64,000 nt of DNA from Gemmatimonadaceae bacterium (lineage in GTDB: Bacteria > Gemmatimonadota > Gemmatimonadetes > Gemmatimonadales > Gemmatimonadaceae), in NCBI GenBank assembly GCA_035533755.1, contig DATLTC010000096.1, positions 1 to 64,000 of the forward strand. The letters run 5' to 3'. Below, one piece after another: positions 8,193 through 15,723 of the stretch (the stretch's first letter is position 1; the number at the start of each line of letters is the position of its first letter). The translations under genes were made by a program, and so were the position numbers. The notes under the pieces are model-generated. The model was given only the letters and a program-made list of their open reading frames with translations. It was not told the DNA's origin and ran no database searches.

Positions 8193-9836
8193 GTGAGCAT
8201 CACTGCACCGCCGGGATTCAGGGGAACGTTCCGTACCGACGACGCGGCGCGCGCCGTGTACGGCGAGGCCGCGGGGATCACCCGCAACTGGCCCAGCGCC
8301 GTAGCCGTGCCCGCCGACGAGCGCGACCTGCAGACCCTCGTGGGGTGGGCGCATCGCGAAGGCGTGCCCCTCGTCCCGAGAGGATCGGGCAGCGGCGTGG
8401 CCGGCGGGGCGCTGGGCGACGGCGTGGCCGTGGACCTCTCGCGATTCCGGACCATGGGCGCGGTGGACGAATCCCTGCGCACTGTGCGGGTGGGCGCCGG
8501 CGTGTTGCGCGGCGAGGCGGATCGGGCCGCGCGCGCGGTGGGGTTGCGCTTTCCGGTGGATCCGTCGAGCGGTGAGTTCTGCACGGTGGGGGGCATGGCG
8601 GCCACCAATGCGGCGGGCGCCAATTCCATGCGTCAGGGTCCCATGCGGCCCTGGGTGCAGGCACTCCGCTGCGTGTTCGACGACAGCTCGGTGGCCGACA
8701 TCCGGCGCGGCGCGGCGCCGGCGCGGGAGATCGCGGCCATCGACCGGTTCATGCGCGAAGCGCACGACGCCATCGCGCGTCGCGAGCGAGCCACGCCGTC
8801 GGTGCATCCGCGGGTGTACAAGGACTCGTCGGGGTACGCCACCGCGGCCTACGCCGCGAGCGGCGACTTCGTGGATCTGCTCGTGGGCAGCGAGGGCACG
8901 CTGGCGCTGTTCACCGAGGTCGAGCTTCGTCTGGAGCCCATCCCGGCATCGAGCGCCAGTCTGCTCGGCGAATTCCGGTCCCTCGACACGGCGGTCCGGG
9001 CCGCGGTCGAGGTACGCAAGACAGGCGCCACCGCCTGCGAGCTGCTCGACCGGACGTTTCTGGAGCTGGCGAGCACGGGCACCGCGCCGCTCCCGGTGGC
9101 CGCGGGCGCCGACGCCGTGCTCCTGGTGAAGCTGGAGGGAGAGTCTGCCCGTGATGTAGGGGCGCGGGCCCGTTCCATCGAGCAGGTGTTTCGGCGCCTC
9201 GGCGCCTCCGGCGTGACGCTGGCGCTCGAGCCGACCGCCGAGCACGACCTGTGGGAGCTGCGCCACGCGGTGAGCCCCATCCTGTCGCGGCTCGATCCGT
9301 CGCTCAAGTCCATGCAGTTCATCGAAGACGGCGCCGTGCCGCCCGAGCATCTGGCCGACTATGTGCGCGGCGTGCGCGCGGTGCTCGAGCGCCATCGGGT
9401 ACGCGGCGTGATTTTCGGACATGCCGGGGACGCGCACATCCATGTGAACCCCCTGATCGACGTCAGCCAGCCCGACTGGCGAGCCAAGTTCGACGGGATC
9501 CTCGACGGCGTGGTGGCGCTCACGGCGTCGCTGGGCGGCACGCTCACCGGCGAGCATGGGGACGGCCGGCTGCGGACGCCGCTGCTGTCGCGGGTGTGGA
9601 GCGACGCCGCCCGGGAGCGGTTCTCGCTCGTGAAGCGCTGCTTCGACCCCCGCGGAATTCTGAATCCGGGCGTGAAGGTGCCGCTCCCGGGACAGCGCGC
9701 CGTGAAGGACGTGAAGTACGATCCGTCGCTGCCGCCGATTCCCGCCGCCGCGGCCCGGGCGCTGGAAGTGGTGGAGCGCGATCGCGCGTACGGAGAATTC
9801 CGGCTCGGCTTGCTGGATGCGCACGCCGAGTCTTGA
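8193..9836 (+). CDS. FAD-binding oxidoreductase, GlcD / D-lactate dehydrogenase type
   Basis: 547 residues from GTG 8193, preceded by GGAGAGG at 11 bases; a longer frame to 8112 exists but its added residues look non-coding. The N-terminal PCMH FAD-binding domain shows LVPRGSGSGVAGGALGDGVAVDLSRF and PSSGEFCTVGGMAATNAAG. The C-terminal FAD-oxidase domain shows EDGAVPPEHL, IFGHAGDAHIHVNP and GEHGDGRLRTPLL, then RGILNPGVK near the end. These marks define the GlcD/Dld family that oxidises 2-hydroxyacids such as glycolate or D-lactate. The iron-sulfur C-terminal domain of the longer fused members is absent, so electrons must go to another partner. Confidence 0.87.
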   Translation: MSITAPPGFRGTFRTDDAARAVYGEAAGITRNWPSAVAVPADERDLQTLVGWAHREGVPLVPRGSGSGVAGGALGDGVAVDLSRFRTMGAVDESLRTVRVGAGVLRGEADRAARAVGLRFPVDPSSGEFCTVGGMAATNAAGANSMRQGPMRPWVQALRCVFDDSSVADIRRGAAPAREIAAIDRFMREAHDAIARRERATPSVHPRVYKDSSGYATAAYAASGDFVDLLVGSEGTLALFTEVELRLEPIPASSASLLGEFRSLDTAVRAAVEVRKTGATACELLDRTFLELASTGTAPLPVAAGADAVLLVKLEGESARDVGARARSIEQVFRRLGASGVTLALEPTAEHDLWELRHAVSPILSRLDPSLKSMQFIEDGAVPPEHLADYVRGVRAVLERHRVRGVIFGHAGDAHIHVNPLIDVSQPDWRAKFDGILDGVVALTASLGGTLTGEHGDGRLRTPLLSRVWSDAARERFSLVKRCFDPRGILNPGVKVPLPGQRAVKDVKYDPSLPPIPAAAARALEVVERDRAYGEFRLGLLDAHAES

Positions 9837-9883
9837 TTCAGATGTGAGAGGTCGCCCCAGTGCAGACTCGGTTGCAGACTAGC

Positions 9884-9973
9884 TGTAGGACGGTAGGGCG
9901 GTAGGAGGGAAGGACGGATGCCTGCCGAACGCCGTTTACGCACTACCGTCCTACCGTCCTACTGTCCTACTCC
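9884..9973. repeat. Inverted GTAGGACG-type short tandem repeats
   Basis: The gap between the FAD dehydrogenase and thyX holds imperfect copies of GTAGGACG on the plus strand (about 9885-9918) and of its complement CCTACCGT (about 9943-9971), separated by some 25 bases. The two arms can pair into a long imperfect hairpin. The same unit appears in direct orientation at 41649-41677 near the marR stop, so this looks like a dispersed intergenic repeat family rather than a gene-specific signal. Confidence 0.7.
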
Positions 9974-9975
9974 CA

Positions 9976-10749
9976 ATGTCCATGACTCCCCAGACTCCCG
10001 AGCTCTTCACCGCCCCCCGCGTGACGCTCCTCGCCCGGCCCGCGTTCACGGAGCCGGCGCACCTTCCGGTCGAGTGGCAGGGAGAGAGCACGGACGGCGA
10101 GCGGCTGGCGGAATTCGCCGGCCGGCTGTGCTACATGAGCCAGCACAATCCGGCCAAGCGGGCCACGCGGGAGTATCTGGATAACATCAAGAAGCAGGGG
10201 CATGGGAGTGTCCTGGAGCACGCCAACTACTCCGTCCTCCTCGAGGGGGTGAGCCGGTCGCTCACCCACGAGCTGGTGCGGCACCGCGCCGGCTTTGCCT
10301 ACTCGCAGCTCTCGCAGCGGTACGTGGACGAGTCCCACGCGGCATTCGTGGTCCCTCCCGCCATCATCGGCGACGCGGCGCTCGAGGCGGCATGGCGCGC
10401 TCAGGTGGAATCGGCCCAGCAGGCCTACGTGGCGCTCGTGGAGCAACTCATGGAGCGATACGGGTGGGTGGCCGACAAGGTCCACCGGCGGAAGATGTCT
10501 CGGGAAGCGGCGCGCGCGGTGCTCCCCAACTCCACCGAGACGAAGATCGTGGTGACCGCCAACGCCCGCGCCTGGCGCACCATGCTCGAGCTTCGATCGG
10601 GCGAGGGCGCCGAGATGGAGATTCGCCGCGCGGCCATCGCCATCCTCCGCATGCTGCAGGCCGAGGCGCCGGGCTTCTTCTCGGACTTCGAGGTGTACAT
10701 GGCCGAGGACCGCCGAGAGGCGGCGCGCATCTCATACCACAAAGTCTGA
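9976..10749 (+). CDS. thyX: Flavin-dependent thymidylate synthase ThyX
   Basis: 257 residues. ThyX makes dTMP from dUMP using methylene-tetrahydrofolate, FAD and NADPH. The signature region lies at residues 99-117 (ELVRHRAGFAYSQLSQRYV), with the RHR at 102-104. The usual motif is RHR followed by seven residues and Ser; here the aligned Ser is Ser113, one position later, with another Ser at 110. Other family marks are HGSVLEHANYS at about 76-86 and LPNSTETKIVVTANARAWR in the C-terminal half, whose NAR is the substrate-binding stretch. A second possible start is ATG 9982. Presence of ThyX suggests the cell may not use ThyA. Confidence 0.93.
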   Translation: MSMTPQTPELFTAPRVTLLARPAFTEPAHLPVEWQGESTDGERLAEFAGRLCYMSQHNPAKRATREYLDNIKKQGHGSVLEHANYSVLLEGVSRSLTHELVRHRAGFAYSQLSQRYVDESHAAFVVPPAIIGDAALEAAWRAQVESAQQAYVALVEQLMERYGWVADKVHRRKMSREAARAVLPNSTETKIVVTANARAWRTMLELRSGEGAEMEIRRAAIAILRMLQAEAPGFFSDFEVYMAEDRREAARISYHKV

Positions 10750-10828
10750 GCGAACCGCGCGCCGCGCCTTTTTTCCCGTTGCGCGACGAATTCAGGCTAC
10801 GTATCTTGGCGCGTCCTTTCGAGATCGG

Positions 10829-12049
10829 ATGACGCGCATCGGTTTCGCGTACAATCAAAAGCCAGAGTCGACTCCCGCGTCGCATGCTGCATCCGACGCG
10901 GTCGACGCCGACGACGAGCCGCCCAGTACGCGCCGGGACGAAAGCGCCCGGACCTTCTACTCTGTCCCGTCCACTCCATTCGCCACGGCAGGCGGTGGCA
11001 CGGGACTCGTCGTCCCCGCCTCTCCCGCGCCGGCCGTCACCGACGACGTGTTCGCGGAATGGGACTCCGCCGAGACGATCGACGCCGTGGCCCACGCCCT
11101 CTCGGCGATGGGCGAGGTGATCCGGCTCGAGGCGACCCCCGACTTCCCCGAGCGGCTGCGCGACGCCAGGCCGGACATCGTGTTCAACATCGCCGAGGGG
11201 CTGGCCGGCCCCAACCGCGAGTCGCACGTGCCGGCGATCTGCGAGTTCTTCGGGATTCCCTATTCGGGGAGCGACCCGTTCACCCTCGCGCTCTGCCTGC
11301 ACAAGGCCCGCACCAAGCAGATGCTGGCCGCGCACGGCATTCCCACGGCCGGCTTCGCGCTCGTGGAGACCGATGCCGAGCTCGAGGCTCTGGCCGCCGG
11401 CCGCCATCCGCGGTTTCCCGGCTCGCCGTCGCGGTTCCCGCTGTTCCTCAAGCCCGTCCAGGAAGGCTCGTCCAAGGGAATCACGGAGCGGAATCTCGTG
11501 CGCGGCCCCGACGAGCTCCTGATGCGCGGACGCGAACTGCTCCGGGACTACGACCAGCCGGTGCTGGTGGAGGAGTATCTGCCGGGCGCCGAATTCACGT
11601 GCGGGGTGCTCGGCAACGGCGGCGCCGCGCGGGTACTCCCGATCGTGGCGCTGCGGTTCGACACGCTCCCTGACGGCGCCGTGCCGATCTACGGGTTCGA
11701 AGCCAAGTGGGTCTGGGACACGCGCGACCATCCGCTCGAGATCTTCGAATGCCCGGCGCGTATCGCGCCCGAGCTTCGTTCGGCCATCGAGGCGGTCACG
11801 CTGGGGGCGTACCGTGCCCTGGGCTGCCGTGACTGGTCGCGGATCGACGTCCGGTTGGACGCCGCCGGCGCCCCCCACGTGATCGAAGTCAATCCGCTGC
11901 CCGGGATCCTGCCGGATCCGGCCGACCACTCCTGCCTGCCCAAGGCCGCGCGCGCGGCGGGGCTGTCGTACGACAGGCTGATCCAGGCTTGTCTCATCCA
12001 CGCCGCAGAGCGCCAGGGCGTTGCACTCGAGCGCGGGAGCATACCGTGA
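10829..12049 (+). CDS. ATP-grasp ligase, D-alanine-D-alanine ligase-like (first of pair)
   Basis: 406 residues. The Ddl-like core is clear: FNIAEGLAGPNRESHVPA at about 116-133, FGIPYSGSDPFTLALCLHK at about 138-156, an ATP-lysine in FPLFLKPVQEGSSKGI near 210, VLVEEYLPGAEFT near 246, and metal ligands in WSRIDVRLDAAGAPHVIEVNPLPG near 336-359. Residues 12-70 are a low-complexity Ala/Ser/Pro/Asp-rich insertion missing from Ddl. The family joins a carboxylate to an amine through an acyl-phosphate. Real Ddl is normally near cell-division genes; here the neighbours are another ATP-grasp, a GNAT and lysine aminomutase, so a different peptide bond is likely. Its stop overlaps the GTG of the next gene (GTGA at 12046-12049). 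Confidence 0.85.
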   Translation: MTRIGFAYNQKPESTPASHAASDAVDADDEPPSTRRDESARTFYSVPSTPFATAGGGTGLVVPASPAPAVTDDVFAEWDSAETIDAVAHALSAMGEVIRLEATPDFPERLRDARPDIVFNIAEGLAGPNRESHVPAICEFFGIPYSGSDPFTLALCLHKARTKQMLAAHGIPTAGFALVETDAELEALAAGRHPRFPGSPSRFPLFLKPVQEGSSKGITERNLVRGPDELLMRGRELLRDYDQPVLVEEYLPGAEFTCGVLGNGGAARVLPIVALRFDTLPDGAVPIYGFEAKWVWDTRDHPLEIFECPARIAPELRSAIEAVTLGAYRALGCRDWSRIDVRLDAAGAPHVIEVNPLPGILPDPADHSCLPKAARAAGLSYDRLIQACLIHAAERQGVALERGSIP

Positions 12050-13113
12050 GAATCGCCATCCTGTTCGATGGAGCATCGGCCATCGCCGCCTTCCCCGACC
12101 TGCAGATCCTGGCAACGGTCGAGGCCATCGAGCACGCGCTCGTGACCGAGGGGAACACCGTGACGCGGCTGCCGGTGCACCCCGACGGCCGCTGGATCGA
12201 GCGCCTGCGCAAGGGCCGGTTCGAGCTCGTCTTCAACATGTGCGAGGGGATCGACGGCATCGCCGCGCTGGAGCCCCCCGTGATCGCCGTGCTCGAACTG
12301 CTGGCCATTCCGTATACCGGCAGCTCCAGCTACACCACGGCGCTCTGCCTGCGCAAGCACGTGGTGAACGCCCTGCTCGCCAACGCCGGCCTCCCGGTGC
12401 CCCGGTTCGCCACCTTCCGCAGCGGAGACCCGGTGCAGTCGATCGGCTATCCGGCCATCTGCAAGCCGACCGCCGAGGACGCATCCATCGGCATCGAGCA
12501 GAAATCCGTGGTCCGGACCAAGCGCGCGCTGGCCCAACGGCTGGAAGCGATGCTCGAACGCTGGAATCAGGTATTGGTGCAGCGGTACGTGGACGGCCGC
12601 GAGGTGAACGTCGGGATCGTGGGCGACACGGTGCTCCCCGTGGCCGAGATCGACTTCGAACAGATGCCCGAGGGCCTGTGGCGCATCGTGAGTTATCGGT
12701 CCAAGTGGGAGACGGGGAGTGAAGAAGACCTCGGCACGGCGCCACGGTGCCCGGCCGATCTCTCGCCGGAGTTGGAGGCCGAGGTGCGCCGCATCGCGCT
12801 GGAGGCGTGGCGGCTGGTGGGCGGCTACGGCTACGGGCGGGTGGACATGCGCATCGACGCCGACGGCCGGCCCTGGATCCTGGAAGTCAACGCGAATCCG
12901 GACATCGCGCCGGACGCCGGCCTCGCCCGCATGGCCAAAGTGGCGGGCATCAGCTACGCGAAGCTCATCCGCACCGTGTGCCAGCTGGGATTGCACCATC
13001 GCATCGATGTCGGCGAGGCCGACCGGCTGTGGGCGCTGGCGTTCCAGCTCTCGGGGGGCGTGGATCCCACGCTCGAGACCGATCTGTTCGACGGCGCGCG
13101 CCAGGCCTCGTGA
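12046..13113 (+). CDS. ATP-grasp ligase, D-alanine-D-alanine ligase-like (second of pair)
   Basis: 355 residues from GTG 12046, in GTGA overlap with the first ligase. It keeps the same framework: FNMCEGIDGIAALEPPVIA near residues 63-81, IPYTGSSSYTTALCLRKH near 88-105, YPAICKPTAEDASIGI near 139-154, VLVQRYVDGREVN near 180-192, and YGRVDMRIDADGRPWILEVN near 262-281. It shares this framework with its neighbour but is shorter and lacks the low-complexity insertion. Two different ligases in tandem usually mean two successive amide bonds, or one ligase per substrate order. The stop overlaps the ATG of the GNAT gene by one base. Confidence 0.85.
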   Translation: MRIAILFDGASAIAAFPDLQILATVEAIEHALVTEGNTVTRLPVHPDGRWIERLRKGRFELVFNMCEGIDGIAALEPPVIAVLELLAIPYTGSSSYTTALCLRKHVVNALLANAGLPVPRFATFRSGDPVQSIGYPAICKPTAEDASIGIEQKSVVRTKRALAQRLEAMLERWNQVLVQRYVDGREVNVGIVGDTVLPVAEIDFEQMPEGLWRIVSYRSKWETGSEEDLGTAPRCPADLSPELEAEVRRIALEAWRLVGGYGYGRVDMRIDADGRPWILEVNANPDIAPDAGLARMAKVAGISYAKLIRTVCQLGLHHRIDVGEADRLWALAFQLSGGVDPTLETDLFDGARQAS

Positions 13114-13625
13114 TGATCACCATCGGTGCCATGGACGCGTCGCAACGCGCGGCGCTGCGCGACCTGCTTCACGCCACGGGGTCGTTCCGTCCGGACGAGA
13201 TCGGCGTGGCGCTCGAACTGTTCGACGAGGCGTTCGGACCGCCGGCACCGAGCGCGGATTACGAGTTCGTGGCGGCGCTCGATGCGGCGGGACGCCTCGC
13301 GGGATACTGCTGCTACGGCCCAACGCCGGGAACCAACGGGACGTACGACGTCTATTGGATTGCGGTGCACCCGTCGCATCAGGGGGCGGGAGTGGGATCG
13401 GCGCTGCTCGCCGAGGTGGAGCGTCGGCTCCGGGACCGTGGAGCGCGGCTGGTGGTGGTGGAGACGTCGGCCCGCGAGGGCTACGACTCGGCACGGCGGT
13501 TCTACGGAGCGCGCGGCTACCGCGCGGCGGCACGCCTCCGCGATTTCTACGCCCCGGCGGACGACCGGGTGGTATTCACGAGGCAGCTCGGCAGTTCCCC
13601 CTTACCCGCAGATCGCGGAGCCTGA
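13113..13625 (+). CDS. GNAT family N-acetyltransferase
   Basis: 170 residues from ATG 13113, sharing one base with the upstream stop. The acetyl-CoA pyrophosphate loop is HQGAGVGSALL near residues 89-99, preceded by the strand YDVYWIAVHPS. A late ARRFYGARGYR segment is the usual motif B/C. In archaeal and some bacterial osmolyte pathways, a GNAT (AblB) acetylates beta-lysine made by a lysine 2,3-aminomutase; the gene right after this one encodes such a mutase. I infer a beta-lysine or beta-lysyl product as acceptor, but no residue here proves the substrate. Confidence 0.85.
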   Translation: MITIGAMDASQRAALRDLLHATGSFRPDEIGVALELFDEAFGPPAPSADYEFVAALDAAGRLAGYCCYGPTPGTNGTYDVYWIAVHPSHQGAGVGSALLAEVERRLRDRGARLVVVETSAREGYDSARRFYGARGYRAAARLRDFYAPADDRVVFTRQLGSSPLPADRGA

Positions 13626-13630
13626 CGGCC

Positions 13631-14803
13631 ATGAGCGACTGGCAGCAAATCCTCCATACCGGCATCGACACGCTGGACAAGCTGGCCGAGCGGTTCGGAC
13701 CCGACGTCATCGACGTCGAGGCCCTGCAGCCCGCGTTCGAGAATTTCCAGATGCGCCTCACGCCGGCCGTTCTCGCGCAGATCAAGGAAGTGGGAGACCC
13801 GATCTGGAACCAGTACGTCCCCACCATCCAGGAGTTGGACGTGGTGGACGGCGTGATCGACTCGCTGGACGAGGACGGAGATTCGCCGGTGCCGAACATC
13901 ACGCATCGGTATCCCGACCGCGTCCTCTTCCTGGTGAGCCCGGTGTGCGCGTCGTACTGCCGGTTCTGCACCCGCCGCCGGAAGGTGGGAGACCCGGAGA
14001 AGATCCCGCTCAACCAGTATGAATCGGCATTCGAGTACATCCGGAGCCACCCGGAAATCCGCGACGTGATCATGAGCGGCGGCGATCCGATGATGCTCTC
14101 GGACCGCCGGCTGGAATATCTATTCCAGCGGCTGCGTGAGATCCCGCACGTCGAGATCATCCGCATCGGCAGTCGGATCACCTCGCATCTGCCGGAGCGG
14201 ATCACCCCGGAGTTCTGCGAGATGGTCAAGAAGTACCATCCCGTGTACATGAACACGCACTTCAACCATCCCAGCGAGCTCACGCCGGCCACCGTGGCGG
14301 CGCTGGGGCGCCTGGCCGACGCCGGCGTGCCGCTGGGCTGCCAGACCGTGCTCCTCCGCGGGGTGAACGACAACGCGGAGACGATGAAGGAGCTGATGCA
14401 GAAGCTCCTCAAGGCGCGGGTGCGCCCGTACTATCTGTACATGGCCGACCAGGTGGCGGGCGGCGAGCATTTCCGCACCATGGTGGAGACCGGCCTCGAG
14501 ATCGTGAAGGCGCTCCGCGGCTGGACGTCGGGGCTGGCCGTACCCCACTTCTGCATCGACGCACCCGGCGGCGGGGGGAAGGTGCCGCTGCTGCCCGAGT
14601 ACGTGGAGAAGATCACCGACGAAGAAGTGATCTTCCGCAACTACGAGGGCAAGCGCTTCACCTACAAGCAGCCGCGCCAGCCGGTGACGGCCAGCGCATG
14701 CGGCGCGGCCGCGGAGCAGGAACCCGGCGTGCTACCCATCCAGAGCGGCGCGCGGCCGAAGAAGGCGGCGCGGCCCAAGCGCCGGCGCAGCGCGGGCTCG
14801 TAA
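13631..14803 (+). CDS. kamA: Lysine 2,3-aminomutase (KamA-type radical SAM enzyme)
   Basis: 390 residues from ATG 13631, five bases after the GNAT stop. The radical SAM cluster ligands are C106, C110 and C113 (CASYCRFC). PLP binds K317 in DAPGGGGK. From family knowledge, two aspartates of the Clostridium enzyme (D293, D330) hold the lysine epsilon-amino group; D273 and D310 here have the same 37-residue spacing and the same distance to the PLP lysine. This supports lysine rather than glutamate as substrate, giving beta-lysine. The Cys-rich zinc tail of the clostridial enzyme is missing; the C-terminus is instead a Lys/Arg/Ala-rich extension. It is the last gene of the operon, followed by a strong hairpin. 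Confidence 0.9.
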   Translation: MSDWQQILHTGIDTLDKLAERFGPDVIDVEALQPAFENFQMRLTPAVLAQIKEVGDPIWNQYVPTIQELDVVDGVIDSLDEDGDSPVPNITHRYPDRVLFLVSPVCASYCRFCTRRRKVGDPEKIPLNQYESAFEYIRSHPEIRDVIMSGGDPMMLSDRRLEYLFQRLREIPHVEIIRIGSRITSHLPERITPEFCEMVKKYHPVYMNTHFNHPSELTPATVAALGRLADAGVPLGCQTVLLRGVNDNAETMKELMQKLLKARVRPYYLYMADQVAGGEHFRTMVETGLEIVKALRGWTSGLAVPHFCIDAPGGGGKVPLLPEYVEKITDEEVIFRNYEGKRFTYKQPRQPVTASACGAAAEQEPGVLPIQSGARPKKAARPKRRRSAGS

Positions 14804-14812
14804 TCAAGAGTC

Positions 14813-14846
14813 CGCCGTGGGCAGGGACGGCCTACTGCCCACGGCG
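14813..14846 (+). terminator. Hairpin terminator after the kamA operon
   Basis: A perfect 12-base-pair stem at 14813-14824 and 14835-14846 encloses a 10-base loop, starting 10 bases after the kamA stop. The following T-run is very short. Because the next gene is convergent, it may act in both directions. Confidence 0.7.
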
Positions 14847-14860
14847 TTCCGCCGCGTTGG

Positions 14861-15262
14861 TCAGTGCATCGAGATGACGATGGCGCCGGCGCCATTGCCG
14901 GTGCCGAACCGCTGGGTCGCGTCGGTGGCGTCGAGGTACCGAATTTCACGGATGCCGTCCACCGGCAGCTCGCGCAGGCGACTCAGGCCCACGCTCACAT
15001 TGTCCAGGTACACCTGGATCGTGTACGACTGCTGCTGGGTGATGGACGAGGCCCCCCCGCGCATGATGAGCATCTGCGGCCGGAGCTGCCGGATGGCGTC
15101 GTAGGCGTTGCTGTACGCGCCCTGCGCCAACTCCGCGCTCGTGATCACGTCGGGATTGCGCGGCGCTCGCGTCGCGCCCGACGAGGCGGCGCCGCCGGCA
15201 CTCGCACAGGCACCGGCGGTGAGACCGAGGATCAGGCAGAGCGCCAGGGCTGAAGGACGCAT
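14861..15262 (-). CDS. Small lipoprotein with TonB-receptor plug-like domain (copy 1)
   Basis: 133 residues. The signal peptide ends in a lipobox (LTAGAC), so the protein is likely lipid-anchored. The mature part has the layout of a TonB-dependent receptor plug: ITSAELAQ, a helix YDAIRQLRPQML, the strand YTIQVYLDNV, then IREIRYLDATDATQRFGTGN and a closing GAIVIS strand. No beta-barrel follows; the gene ends after the plug. It lies 17 bases downstream of a paralogue, with the same order of elements. Function is unknown; stand-alone plug domains might dock on a receptor or act as envelope scaffold. Confidence 0.75.
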   Translation of the reverse strand: MRPSALALCLILGLTAGACASAGGAASSGATRAPRNPDVITSAELAQGAYSNAYDAIRQLRPQMLIMRGGASSITQQQSYTIQVYLDNVSVGLSRLRELPVDGIREIRYLDATDATQRFGTGNGAGAIVISMH

Positions 15263-15279
15263 CGTCGCTCCGGGGCCGG

Positions 15280-15684
15280 TCAGTGGGTGATCAGCTGAAT
15301 CACGCCGCCCGGATTGCCCGAGCCGAATCGCTGCATGGCCTGCGATGGACTCAGATAGCGGATCTCCCGGATCAACCCCAGCGGCATGCCGTGCAGCACC
15401 GAGATGTCCCCGATCTTGTTGTCGTCCTGGTACACGTTGAGGGTGTAGCCCGCCGACTGGGTGAGCGACGACGTCTGCTCCGCGGGCCGCACCCGGAGCA
15501 TCTCGGGACGCAGGTGCTGGATGGCTTCGTAGACCGTGGTTGAATTCTCGGCCGCCAGCTCCTGCTGCGTGATCACGTTCCGATCGCGCACGCCGGACGC
15601 CGATCCCGCGCTCGTCCCGGTGGTGGCGCAGGCGGACAGCAACAGTCCGGCGGTCAGTCCCAGCAGTGTTCGTGACTTCAACAT
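15280..15684 (-). CDS. Small lipoprotein with TonB-receptor plug-like domain (copy 2)
   Basis: 134 residues, paralogue of the downstream gene. The lipobox is LLLSAC near residue 19. The domain repeats ITQQELAAEN, VYEAIQHLRPEMLRV, YTLNVYQDDN and IREIRYLSPSQAMQRFGSG, ending GGVIQLITH, which is close to the end of plug domains. A GGAGGAGAT stretch lies just upstream of the ATG at 15684, a strong ribosome site. The pair is probably one transcript and may be cotranscribed with EF-G2 upstream. Confidence 0.75.
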   Translation of the reverse strand: MLKSRTLLGLTAGLLLSACATTGTSAGSASGVRDRNVITQQELAAENSTTVYEAIQHLRPEMLRVRPAEQTSSLTQSAGYTLNVYQDDNKIGDISVLHGMPLGLIREIRYLSPSQAMQRFGSGNPGGVIQLITH

Positions 15685-15723
15685 CGCATCTCCTCCATGA
15701 CGGGAACCGGGTCGCGGGCGGCC

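Noticed and set aside
9884-9973. Possible CRISPR array in the repeat region before thyX
   Set aside because: Units are only about 8 bases, adjacent and without spacers, so this is not a CRISPR array.
10829-13113. Housekeeping D-alanine-D-alanine ligase
   Set aside because: Two copies in one operon with KamA and GNAT, low-complexity insertion and no division or wall genes nearby make a normal Ddl role less likely.
13631-14803. Glutamate 2,3-aminomutase instead of the lysine enzyme
   Set aside because: The two Asp residues that hold the lysine side-chain amine are present at the expected spacing.
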